A stretch of 32,851 nt of DNA. Source: an uncultured Armatimonadota bacterium (lineage in GTDB: Bacteria; Armatimonadota; UBA5829; DTJY01). The stretch covers positions 1-32,851 of the forward strand of contig CALNCU010000083.1 of assembly GCA_937875395.1 (NCBI GenBank). The letters are read 5' to 3'. Below the pieces are notes generated by a model. That model was given only the letters and a program-made list of their open reading frames with translations. It did not search any database and had not been told where the DNA came from. The first letter of the stretch is position 1; every line of letters starts with the position of its first letter. Positions 7,159 through 14,739 of this stretch are shown here, piece by piece. A program made the position numbers and the translations under genes.

Positions 7159-8196
7159 ATGCAGCACGTTACTTTACAGACAATTGCAAAGGCTTCCGGC
7201 TTTGCCGTATCCACCGTCTCCGCAGTGCTCCGGGGGCAGGGCGATGCTTCACGCATAAAGCCCTCCACCCAGAAGGAAATAATAAAGATAGCCGAATCCC
7301 TTGGCTACCAGCCCAATATTATTGCCAGAGCGCTTAGAAGCGGCAAGACGGGAATAGTTGCCATTGCCGCCTCCCCCGCGGGCTTCCCTATAAGGCAGAT
7401 GCGGCAGAGCGCGGTTGCAGATTCCATCACCAGGCAGGGCTACCGCGTCCACATGTTTGACTTCAGCTGGGATAGGGGGAACGAGCGCGCCTTTCTGGAA
7501 AACATAACGGCAATCAGCCCGGAAGGACTTATTATATCTGAAATAAGCGATAACAACCCTGCAGCTATTGAATACTTGATGATGCTTAAAAAGAGGGGCG
7601 TTACAGTGCTCAGCCTGGATAAGATTGCAAGCGCTCCTATAGACCAGGTATACATAGATAGGTTTGATGTGGGCTATATGGCTACGGAATACCTTATAAA
7701 GCTTGGCCACAGAAAGATCTGCTACCTGCTCTCAAGAAAGACCGCCAGGGGCGTTGCGGCAGATAGGGCACGGGGCTTTGAGAAGGCTATGGCGGATGCC
7801 GGGCTTAAGACATCGGACGATAGTTTTGCCTGGATTAAAGACGGTGCGGATGATTCTGAAAAGGGATACAGGATAGTCATGGAAGGGCTGATCTCCCCGG
7901 GGAAGTGCACCGCCGTTATGACAACAAACGATCTTACCGCCGCCGGTGCAATGAAGGGCTGCATAAAACTGGGCATACGCATCCCGGCGGATATCTCCCT
8001 TATAGGCGCAGAGGGGCTTCCCATAATGGATTACCTGCCCGTTCCGCTTACATCCATAGCCTTCCCCATATCACAGCTGGCCCAGACTGCCGGGGAGGTG
8101 TTTGTTGATGCCTTTAACAACAGCAAACACCAAATGGTAAAGGTAAAGATTGACCCCTACCTTATAGAGCGTTCCTCCTGCAGAAAAGCAAGATAG
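7159..8196 (+). CDS. LacI family transcriptional regulator
   Basis: The 345-residue protein opens with the LacI helix-turn-helix (VTLQTIAKASGFAVSTVSAVL) and hinge (QPNIIARALRSGKTGIVAI), followed by a periplasmic-binding-protein-like sensor domain, including the DRFDVGYMATEYLIKLGHRKI and TTNDLTAAGAMKG segments of the family. It should bind DNA as a dimer and respond to a sugar or sugar derivative. The ORF continues upstream without a stop into the oxidoreductase gene, but the HTH fixes the start at ATG 7159. That ATG has no ribosome binding site and sits next to the predicted transcription start. The target is presumably the sugar genes upstream. Its stop is only 5 bp from the stop of convergent phoU, with no terminator between. 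Confidence 0.93.
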   Translation: MQHVTLQTIAKASGFAVSTVSAVLRGQGDASRIKPSTQKEIIKIAESLGYQPNIIARALRSGKTGIVAIAASPAGFPIRQMRQSAVADSITRQGYRVHMFDFSWDRGNERAFLENITAISPEGLIISEISDNNPAAIEYLMMLKKRGVTVLSLDKIASAPIDQVYIDRFDVGYMATEYLIKLGHRKICYLLSRKTARGVAADRARGFEKAMADAGLKTSDDSFAWIKDGADDSEKGYRIVMEGLISPGKCTAVMTTNDLTAAGAMKGCIKLGIRIPADISLIGAEGLPIMDYLPVPLTSIAFPISQLAQTAGEVFVDAFNNSKHQMVKVKIDPYLIERSSCRKAR

Positions 8197-8201
8197 TTCC
8201 G

Positions 8202-8867
8202 CTAAACGTGCAGCTCGCGCATCTCTCCCGTCTCCATGTAATGCACTCGCTCTCCCACGTTTGTTACGTGGTCTGCAAGGCGTTCAAGGTATCTGGCAAT
8301 CATAATAAGCGGGATTACCTGGTCAATAATAGAAGGGTCGTTCTTCATCATCTCTACAAGTTCGCGGTAGACTGTTTTGTTCAGGTGGTCAACTTTATCA
8401 TCATCTTCTATCATCCGCTGGATAAGCTCAAGGTCACGGCTTACAAAGGCCTCAAGCACCTCCCGAAGCATCTGCTCTACAAGTCCGGCCATCTGCGGTA
8501 TGTATACATAAGACCCGGAGAGCGGGCGGATGCATAGACGTTTTGCAGTTTTTGCAATATCTACAACATAATCCCCCATCCGCTCTATATCCGTTATAAT
8601 CTTCATGGTGGCGGCAATGGTTCTAAGGTCCCTTGCCATGGGCTGCTGAAGCGCAAGGAGCCTAAGGCAGTCGTTCTCTATGGAGAGGTTATAATCATCC
8701 ACCACGTCATCCATGGCAATTGCCTGGTCAGAGAGCTCTTTGTTTTGGGATGTAAGGGCCTCTATAGATTTATGAAGCATCTGCTCCACTACGCTAGCCA
8801 TCTTTAAAACATCTTGCTCAAGGGCGTTTATCTGGTCTGCAAAAACAACGCGTACAGAATCCGGCAT
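8202..8867 (-). CDS. phoU: Phosphate signalling protein PhoU
   Basis: The 221-residue protein has the two three-helix-bundle repeats of PhoU, each with a metal-binding type motif: ERMGDYVVDIA in the first and ERLADHVTNVGERV in the second. PhoU links the Pst transporter to the PhoR/PhoB kinase system and represses phosphate starvation genes when phosphate is plentiful. Length is normal for the family. AAGGAG stands before ATG 8867. It is the last gene of the pst operon, 20 bp behind pstB. No phoR or phoB is in the window. Confidence 0.96.
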   Translation of the reverse strand: MPDSVRVVFADQINALEQDVLKMASVVEQMLHKSIEALTSQNKELSDQAIAMDDVVDDYNLSIENDCLRLLALQQPMARDLRTIAATMKIITDIERMGDYVVDIAKTAKRLCIRPLSGSYVYIPQMAGLVEQMLREVLEAFVSRDLELIQRMIEDDDKVDHLNKTVYRELVEMMKNDPSIIDQVIPLIMIARYLERLADHVTNVGERVHYMETGEMRELHV

Positions 8868-8887
8868 TCTATTCTCCTTATATATTT

Positions 8888-9691
8888 TTAGCCAAACCGT
8901 CCGGTGACATAATCCTCCGTGCGCTTGTCAGATGGAGTGGTAAAGATTTTATCTGAGCTATCAAACTCTATCAACTCTCCCATAAGGAAGAAGCCTGTGC
9001 AGGTTGAAACGCGGGCCGCCTGCTGCATATTGTGGGTGACAATTACAATTGTGTACTCCCTGGCAAGCTCGCGCATAAGGTCTTCTATCTTTAATGTAGA
9101 GATAGGGTCAAGGGCGGATGCCGGTTCATCCATAAGCAGAATCTCCGGCTCTACGGCAAGCAGCCGGGCTATGCAGAGCCGCTGCTGCTGCCCGCCGGAG
9201 AGTTCAAAGGCGCTCTTTTTAAGCTTATCCTTCACCTCATCCCAGAGCGCGGCCTGGCGCAGGCTCTTTTCTACGCGCTCCTCAAGTTCCCGGCCCCTGA
9301 AGAGATTGTGTATCCTTGGGCCGTATGCCACGTTTTCAAAGATGGACATTGGGAACGGATTGGGCCGTTGAAAGACCATGCCTATCCGCTTTCTAAGCTC
9401 CACTACGTCTACAGATGGATCAAGCACGTTTTGCCCGTGAATATTTATCTCTCCCAGGGTCTTAACGTTGGGGATAAGATCGTTCATGCGGTTTATGCAC
9501 CGGAGGAACGTAGATTTTCCGCACCCGGACGGCCCTATAAGCGCGGTGATCTGCCTCTCCCGGATATTCATGGTAATCCCTTTTAAAGCATGAAAATCCC
9601 CGTAGTATAGATGCAGATCCCTTACGGATATAAGGGTGGGGTGCTCTTCCTGCAGCTCAAATTCTTTGTCGGATGCCGGTTTTAAAACCAT
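8888..9691 (-). CDS. pstB: Phosphate ABC transporter ATP-binding protein PstB
   Basis: The 267-residue cytoplasmic ATPase shows Walker A GPSGCGKST, the PstB-typical LRCINRMNDL, Q-loop FQRPNPFPMSI, signature LSGGQQQR, Walker B LLMDEPASALDP and the switch His in VTHNMQQA. It powers phosphate import through PstC/PstA. ATG 9691 overlaps the TAA of pstA by one base (TAATG), which suggests translational coupling. A TTG two codons upstream is the alternative, with AGGAGG 8 nt before it. Confidence 0.97.
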   Translation of the reverse strand: MVLKPASDKEFELQEEHPTLISVRDLHLYYGDFHALKGITMNIRERQITALIGPSGCGKSTFLRCINRMNDLIPNVKTLGEINIHGQNVLDPSVDVVELRKRIGMVFQRPNPFPMSIFENVAYGPRIHNLFRGRELEERVEKSLRQAALWDEVKDKLKKSAFELSGGQQQRLCIARLLAVEPEILLMDEPASALDPISTLKIEDLMRELAREYTIVIVTHNMQQAARVSTCTGFFLMGELIEFDSSDKIFTTPSDKRTEDYVTGRFG

Positions 9692-10536
9692 TACCAAGTC
9701 CTTTTCCTCCTATAGTACCCGCGGATGACCGAGGCAACAAGGTTCATTCCAAGCACAATTAGAAGCAGGGTGAGCGCCGTGCCCCACTGCACGCGGAGCG
9801 GGGCGTTTGGTACCTGCGTAGACATAATAAACAGATGGTAGGGCAGCGCCATGGCCTTATCAAAAACAGAATCCGGGAGCCTGGGCATGTAGAAGGCCGC
9901 CACCGTAAACAGGATGGGCGCCGTCTCCCCGGCTGCGCGGCTTATCCCAAGAATTCCGCCTGTTATTATCCCCGGGAGCGCGCTGGGCAGCACCACCTTG
10001 CGCACCGTCTGCCACCGGGTTGCGCCAAGTGCAAGACTGGCCTCCCTGAACCCCTGCGGGACGGAGTTAAGCGCCTCCTCCGTAGCAACAATAATTACGG
10101 GGAGAGTCATTATTGCAAGGGTAAGCGCACCGGCCAGAATGCACTCCACCTTAATTAGCAGGAGCACAAACACCCCGTAACCAAAGAGCCCGTATACAAT
10201 GGAAGGAACACCGGCAAGGTTTACAATGGCAAGCCGTATAAGCCTTAAGAGCAGTCCGGGGCGGGCGTACTCTGAGATATACACTGCAGAGAGAATTCCA
10301 AGAGGGAGCGCAATAGCCGTGGTGGTGCCCATAAGGTAGAGCGTACCCACAATTGGGGAGAGGATTCCGCCCTTTGTCATGCCGTCTCTGGGCATCTGCG
10401 TAAAAAAGTCCCAGGAGATGGCGCTGTACCCCCTGCTTACAAGCAGGTAAACAACAATCACCACCGGAAGGATAACCACAAATCCGGCCGCCCTGAGAAG
10501 AAAGAATGCAATCTTTTCTGATAATAGTCTGTTCAA
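9691..10536 (-). CDS. pstA: Phosphate ABC transporter permease PstA
   Basis: The 281-residue inner-membrane protein has about six hydrophobic helices and the BPD_transp_1 EAA loop EALNSVPQGFREASLALGA, with the PstA-type segments YISEYA and GVPSIVYGLFG. It forms the membrane channel with PstC. The start is TTG 10536, preceded by GGCAGGAGA, and lies 3 bp after the pstC stop codon. Confidence 0.96.
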   Translation of the reverse strand: MNRLLSEKIAFFLLRAAGFVVILPVVIVVYLLVSRGYSAISWDFFTQMPRDGMTKGGILSPIVGTLYLMGTTTAIALPLGILSAVYISEYARPGLLLRLIRLAIVNLAGVPSIVYGLFGYGVFVLLLIKVECILAGALTLAIMTLPVIIVATEEALNSVPQGFREASLALGATRWQTVRKVVLPSALPGIITGGILGISRAAGETAPILFTVAAFYMPRLPDSVFDKAMALPYHLFIMSTQVPNAPLRVQWGTALTLLLIVLGMNLVASVIRGYYRRKRTW

Positions 10537-10539
10537 CTG

Positions 10540-11460
10540 CTATCTCCTGCCCCTCTGAAGCGCCACATCGGCTGCAAGGTTTATAAGAAATGTAATAAGA
10601 AAGAGTACCATTCCCACTGCAAAGAGCGCATGGTAATGCGCCCCGTACTGCACCGTCTCGCCCATCTCCGCCGCAATGGTGGCGGTCATGGTTCTAACCG
10701 GCTGAAAGAGGCTGCGTGGGATAACAGCGGCGTTCCCCGTAACCATGAGCACGGTCATAGTCTCTCCTATGGCGCGCCCTATCCCAAGCATTACGGCGGC
10801 CAGTATCCCGCTCTTTGCAGCAGGGAACACAACCCTTGAAATTGTCTGCCACCGGGTTGCGCCAAGCGCAAGGGAGGCGGCTCTAAAATCCTGCGGGACG
10901 GCATGCAGGGCATCCTCTGAGATAGAGATAATGGTGGGCATTGCCATAAAAGCCAGCATTACCGAACCCGTAAATGCAGTAAGCCCTGTGGGAAGATTAA
11001 GAATTTTTTGCAAAAACGGCGCCAGCAGCACCAGCCCCAGGAATCCTATTACAACAGAAGGGATTGCCGCAAGCGTCTCAACGGCGGGTTTCAATATCTC
11101 CCGGACTCTTGGAGAGGCCACCTCCCCTATGTAGATTGCCGCCGCCACGCCCACCGGAACCCCCACAACCACAGCTCCGGCAGTAACAAGCAGAGAACCA
11201 AGTATAAGCGGCAGGAACCCAAAGATGCCGGAGAGCGGATACCACTCCCTGCCAAAAAGAAGCTTTCCCGGCGCCTCTGTTGCAAATGTAGGGTAGGCAT
11301 CCTTTAAAAGAAAGGCAAAGATTAAAAAGACTATAATAATGGTTAGGCTGCCGCTTATTACTATAATCTTCTCCATCAGCCATTCCAGAAAAGAGAACCG
11401 CCTGCGTTTAATTTTGGGCTTTACATATTCTTTTTCTTTGCTGTATTCTGTAACGCTCAC
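10540..11460 (-). CDS. pstC: Phosphate ABC transporter permease PstC
   Basis: The 306-residue permease has a cytoplasmic charged N-terminus, about six transmembrane segments and an EAA loop EDALHAVPQDFRAASLALGA. The motifs FGREWYPLSGIFGFLPLILGS and IPSVVIGFLGL are typical of PstC. The start is GTG 11460 behind AAGGAG. It is the second gene of the operon, 22 bp after pstS. Confidence 0.96.
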   Translation of the reverse strand: MSVTEYSKEKEYVKPKIKRRRFSFLEWLMEKIIVISGSLTIIIVFLIFAFLLKDAYPTFATEAPGKLLFGREWYPLSGIFGFLPLILGSLLVTAGAVVVGVPVGVAAAIYIGEVASPRVREILKPAVETLAAIPSVVIGFLGLVLLAPFLQKILNLPTGLTAFTGSVMLAFMAMPTIISISEDALHAVPQDFRAASLALGATRWQTISRVVFPAAKSGILAAVMLGIGRAIGETMTVLMVTGNAAVIPRSLFQPVRTMTATIAAEMGETVQYGAHYHALFAVGMVLFLITFLINLAADVALQRGRR

Positions 11461-11482
11461 AAAGATCTCCTTACAGCCGGGC

Positions 11483-12358
11483 CTAACTTAGGCTTCTCAC
11501 CGGAACAAACTCTTTCTTTTTAACTATGCGCTGGCCTTCATCACTTAGCACAAAATCAATAAAACCTTTTACATCCCCCTCCGGCTTACCGGGCGTGTAG
11601 AAGTAGAGCGGCCGGGCTATTGGGTAGGTCTTGTTTAGTATGTTAGATTCCGTAGGTTCCATGTACGGGGATGCAGCGCTCTTTGCAACAGCAACCTCCG
11701 TGTGTTTTGATTTATCTGCAAAACCCATCCCTACGTAGCCTATTGAACCCTTGTTTGCAGATACTTCGCTTGCAATGGCGGTAGAAGAGACAAGCATAAG
11801 CACATCGGCTGCATACTCCTCCTGCCCGCGGGGGTTGCCCTGCCGGAGCACGTGTTCAAGGAAGAAATCGTGCGTGCCGCTGCTTTTATCCCTGGAGAGC
11901 GGGACTATCTTCTCATCCCTGCCGCCCACCTGTTTCCAGTTTGTTATCTTGCCTGTATATATTTTGGAGAGCTGGTCTATGGTGAGCTTTTTAACCGGAT
12001 TATCTTTGTTTACAATAACCGCTACTCCATCCAGGGCCACCGTGAACTCTTGGGGGGAGAGTCCGTTCTTCACGGCCGCCGCCAACTCTTCCGGCTTCAT
12101 GCTCCGGGAGGATTCGGCAATGCTTGCGTTTTTGTTTATAAGCGCCGCAATCCCTGTGCCGGAACCTCCGCCCGTTACGGAGATGCTGGTATACGGATGC
12201 ATCTGCTGGTATGCCTCCGCCCACGCCTGCCCAAGATTCACCATGGTATCCGAACCTTTAATCTGAAGCTCGCCCTGCATCTGCGCCCGCCGGCTGCATC
12301 CGCAAACGGCAAGGACGCAAAAAATAAGCATCACAAAAAATGCGAGTCTTCTTTTCAT
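11483..12358 (-). CDS. pstS: Phosphate-binding lipoprotein PstS
   Basis: The 291-residue substrate-binding protein begins with a signal peptide ending in a lipobox-like LAVCGC, so it is probably lipid-anchored outside the membrane. Phosphate-binding segments are GSDTMVNLGQAWAEAY, GGGSGTGIAAL and SRDKSSGTHDFF. It hands phosphate to PstCA. GAGGAG stands before ATG 12358. The Pho box-like repeats lie about 75-100 bp upstream, so induction under phosphate limitation is expected. Confidence 0.96.
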   Translation of the reverse strand: MKRRLAFFVMLIFCVLAVCGCSRRAQMQGELQIKGSDTMVNLGQAWAEAYQQMHPYTSISVTGGGSGTGIAALINKNASIAESSRSMKPEELAAAVKNGLSPQEFTVALDGVAVIVNKDNPVKKLTIDQLSKIYTGKITNWKQVGGRDEKIVPLSRDKSSGTHDFFLEHVLRQGNPRGQEEYAADVLMLVSSTAIASEVSANKGSIGYVGMGFADKSKHTEVAVAKSAASPYMEPTESNILNKTYPIARPLYFYTPGKPEGDVKGFIDFVLSDEGQRIVKKKEFVPVRSLS

Positions 12359-12415
12359 CTGTACTTTGCTCCTCTTCCATTCTTATACAGGGGATACCCA
12401 AACAATCCCATAAAC

Positions 12416-12459
12416 AAGATACATTTTTATCCTCACAGAATTCTTACATCCCCCTTACA
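12416..12459 (-). promoter_or_regulatory. Candidate Pho box and promoter of the pst operon
   Basis: On the plus strand CTCACA (12432-12437), CTTACA (12443-12448) and CTTACA (12454-12459) form direct repeats with an exact 11-bp period, the geometry of PhoB/PhoP sites. On the minus strand these read TGTAAG, TGTAAG, TGTGAG, and a -10-like TATCTT follows 10 bp later at 12421-12416. A fourth CTTACA lies at 12499-12504, slightly off the 11-bp phase. Confidence 0.65.
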
Positions 12460-12630
12460 CCGGGCTGAATTCTTCTGCCGGGTTATGCCTGAAGCGCTCT
12501 TACAGTTAGTTCTGGGTGCAAATATGCTTTTAATATTTTATGCATGTAGAATGTGCCCCAGTTACTGTTTACGTGATGAAACGCGTGGGTAGATACCAAA
12601 CACAAACAGATGCGGAAGGAGGGGCTGTAA

Positions 12631-12885
12631 ATGCGAGAGAGAATAGGCATATCTCAGGAAGAAATAAACAGCCCGGTGGAACTGCCGGATGCTGATTCGC
12701 TGCCGTTACCCATTGTTCCAGATTGGGACACTCTGGTGACGAAATCAAAAGAAATGGCAAAGGTGATAGATCGTCACCTGGACTACGAATCTATATACCA
12801 GGGGCATGATCTTAACCCTGCCGGGCTCTGTCCGCAGCAGACGGTTAACCTTATATCAGATTTGGCGGCAGCAGTGCAGAAGTAG
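12631..12885 (+). CDS. Small hypothetical protein
   Basis: This 84-residue product is not recognised. It is acidic in the N-terminal half (INSPVELPDADSLPLP), lacks a signal peptide or membrane helix and has one Cys in NPAGLCPQQ. A very strong ribosome binding site, GAAGGAGGGG, precedes ATG 12631, which is the main evidence that it is real. It is followed after 20 bp by another small gene in the same direction, so the two are probably cotranscribed. It is divergent from pstS and shares the region holding the Pho box-like repeats. Confidence 0.7.
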   Translation: MRERIGISQEEINSPVELPDADSLPLPIVPDWDTLVTKSKEMAKVIDRHLDYESIYQGHDLNPAGLCPQQTVNLISDLAAAVQK

Positions 12886-12905
12886 AATTCTTTAGAGGTT
12901 TGCAG

Positions 12906-13205
12906 ATGCGAAAGATTTACGGGTCGGCGCCGGACGTGCCTCAATCTGCGGCAAACAAGGCCATAGATATAGTGGAGAAGCACTTTACGGCGGCCGGCGT
13001 GCGCAGAGCAGAGGAGCTCTCTGAGGAGGAGAAGATACACCTTCTTAGATCTCTGCAGTGGTTTTTTGAATCTGAACTGCCGCCTAAAATAATGGGAAAG
13101 AACGGTGAGGAGTACGATACCGGGCAGGGCAAGGGCCTTATTGGCAGAATTATCCGGTGGTTTGAGAACCTATTTGCCGATGAAGACGATCCCCTGGAAC
13201 CCTGA
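12906..13205 (+). CDS. Small hypothetical protein
   Basis: This 99-residue product is not recognised. The sequence predicts a helical, charged protein with SEEEKIHLLRSLQWFFESELP in the middle and an amphipathic C-terminal helix (GLIGRIIRWFENLF) followed by an acidic tail. AGAGG lies 7 nt before ATG 12906; a TTG at 12900 is possible but less well placed. It probably forms an operon with the preceding small gene. Confidence 0.7.
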   Translation: MRKIYGSAPDVPQSAANKAIDIVEKHFTAAGVRRAEELSEEEKIHLLRSLQWFFESELPPKIMGKNGEEYDTGQGKGLIGRIIRWFENLFADEDDPLEP

Positions 13206-13221
13206 CCCGCGGATATATTAA

Positions 13222-13268
13222 AAGGAGAGTGGCGGATGTAAAAGGTTCCTTCCGTTCCCACTCTCCTT
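13222..13268. terminator. Bidirectional terminator between convergent genes
   Basis: AAGGAGAGTGG (13222-13232) and CCACTCTCCTT (13258-13268) form a perfect 11-bp stem with a further CGGA/TCCG pairing inside the 25-nt loop. It sits between two convergent genes. T-runs are short on both sides. Confidence 0.55.
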
Positions 13269-13274
13269 ACCTGT

Positions 13275-13709
13275 TTAACCTTCTTTTATAGCCTTTTCCC
13301 TTGATTTAAGGAACTCCTGCTCTGCCGCATCCAAGTCTTTATTCTTTATGGCGCGGGGTTCTTCCTGGCTTTTGGGGGCAGGCTTGGCCATCTCAAGATC
13401 ATTGGCAGAAACAAGGATTGTGTACGCCAGATTAAACCGCCTGTCCTCTGCAGAGAGACGGTTTCTAGCTTCCCCTGAAAGCCCGTTCAGCCATTTTTTG
13501 CGGATGGATTCTTCTACATCCTGATGGCGTTTCATCATATCTTTAGGCAGGCTGTCTATATCTACCTTAATGCAGATAGTATCGTCATAAATACGGTCCA
13601 CGGTGCCGTAGAGCCCACCGAAATGCGGGTAGTAGGTGCCGTTTTTTACGTCCTCCGGGGTCTGCTCCCTGCTTATAACTTTTACGTAATCGCCTTCTTT
13701 AAATTTCAT
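13275..13709 (-). CDS. Hypothetical protein with KOW/SH3-like N-terminus
   Basis: The 144-residue protein begins MKFKEGDYVKVISR and continues to GGLYGTVDRIYDDTICIKVD, the look of a small beta-barrel of the KOW/SH3 type. A helical region with RNRLSAEDRRFNLAYTILVSA and a charged Lys/Glu-rich C-terminus follow. Function is unknown; such barrels often bind nucleic acid or protein, but nothing here shows which. AAGGAG stands 9 nt before ATG 13709. Confidence 0.75.
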   Translation of the reverse strand: MKFKEGDYVKVISREQTPEDVKNGTYYPHFGGLYGTVDRIYDDTICIKVDIDSLPKDMMKRHQDVEESIRKKWLNGLSGEARNRLSAEDRRFNLAYTILVSANDLEMAKPAPKSQEEPRAIKNKDLDAAEQEFLKSREKAIKEG

Positions 13710-13798
13710 GCGTCATTTTCTCCTTAAAACCGGGGCAGCAGCCCGCACAGTCTGCATATATTTTAACATAAACGCCCGCCTATTTCTACCAACCGTCT

Positions 13799-13993
13799 CT
13801 ATTCCTCATGGATAATAATGGCCTCCACTGGGCAGGCATCGGCCGCCTCCTGCACCTTGTCGTAGAGTTCCGGGCCGGGGTTCTGGTTTATTACGTGCGC
13901 AAGATTATCGTCCCCCATTTCAAAGACTTCCGGGCAGATATCCGTGCAGGCGCCGTCGCCAATGCATAGGCTTTCGTCAACTTCAGGTCTCAT
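13799..13993 (-). CDS. Single-cluster ferredoxin with Asp ligand position
   Basis: The 64-residue protein has Cys10, Cys16, Cys20-Pro and Cys54-Pro. The position of the second cluster ligand is Asp13 (CIGDGAC), exactly as in Pyrococcus furiosus ferredoxin, where Asp ligation permits 3Fe-4S/4Fe-4S interconversion. A small cytoplasmic electron carrier is expected. AAAGGAG precedes ATG 13993. No obvious redox partner adjoins; the next gene upstream, divergent, is an Lrp regulator. The palindrome AAAGGGCCCTTT at 14018-14029 lies in its upstream region. Confidence 0.93.
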   Translation of the reverse strand: MRPEVDESLCIGDGACTDICPEVFEMGDDNLAHVINQNPGPELYDKVQEAADACPVEAIIIHEE

Positions 13994-14115
13994 TGCATAC
14001 TCCTTTCCTTTGCCGTAAAAGGGCCCTTTACCATGCAGGCCTTAACTGAGCATACCCAGGCGGAATTCACCTTAAACACAGCTGATTATTTCCCCATCTG
14101 CCCCGCAAGTACAGG

Positions 14116-14145
14116 TTGACTAGCGCCAAGCCTGAATGCTATACT
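14116..14145 (+). promoter_or_regulatory. Promoter of the Lrp-aminotransferase operon
   Basis: TTGACT (14116-14121) and TATACT (14140-14145) have an 18-bp spacer, placing the start near 14152 and giving a leader of about 30 nt before ATG 14183. Confidence 0.6.
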
Positions 14146-14182
14146 CAAACTATAGATTCTGTGCCAAGAAAGGATCGGCCGA

Positions 14183-14662
14183 ATGAACGAAATTCTAAAG
14201 ATTCTGGAAACGGATTGCCGCCTCTCCCCAGAAGAAATTGCCGCCATGACCGGCAGGACGCCCAAAGAGGTTAAAGAGCTGATAGCAGACCTTGAGGAAA
14301 AGGGGATTATCCGCCGGTACAAGGCCGTCATAGACTGGGAAAAGACGGGGGATGAACGCATCTTTGCCTTAATAGACGTTAAAGTCTCCCCGGAGCGCGG
14401 CGTAGGCTTTGACGCTATTGCAGAGCAGATTTACCGCTACCCGGAAGTGCACACTGTCTACCTTGTCTCCGGCCTGCATGATCTGCGGGTGGTGGTAGAA
14501 GGCAAATCTATGAAGGAAGTGGCGTTTTTTGTGGCAGAGAAGCTTGCCACCGTTGACCGCGTGCAGTCAACATCCACCCATTTCCTTCTTAAAAGATACA
14601 AGGAAGACGGCGTTTTCTTTGACATTCCAGAGAGTGATAAACGGCTGGCAATTGTGCCCTGA
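14183..14662 (+). CDS. Lrp/AsnC family transcriptional regulator
   Basis: The 159-residue protein has an N-terminal winged helix (LSPEEIAAMTGRTPKEVKELIADLEEKGIIRRYKAVI) and a C-terminal RAM/AsnC ligand-binding domain with the dimer core VHTVYLVSGLHDLRVVVEG. AAAGGA precedes ATG 14183. It is followed after 77 bp by an aminotransferase gene, a pairing common in Gram-positive bacteria, so it probably senses an amino acid and controls that enzyme and itself. Confidence 0.94.
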   Translation: MNEILKILETDCRLSPEEIAAMTGRTPKEVKELIADLEEKGIIRRYKAVIDWEKTGDERIFALIDVKVSPERGVGFDAIAEQIYRYPEVHTVYLVSGLHDLRVVVEGKSMKEVAFFVAEKLATVDRVQSTSTHFLLKRYKEDGVFFDIPESDKRLAIVP

Positions 14663-14739
14663 TACCGGCATAAATATAAGTAACACGGCGCCGGTATACC
14701 GTTCCGGCCCCGCAAGGTTGTCTTTTGGCAAGGAGTATT

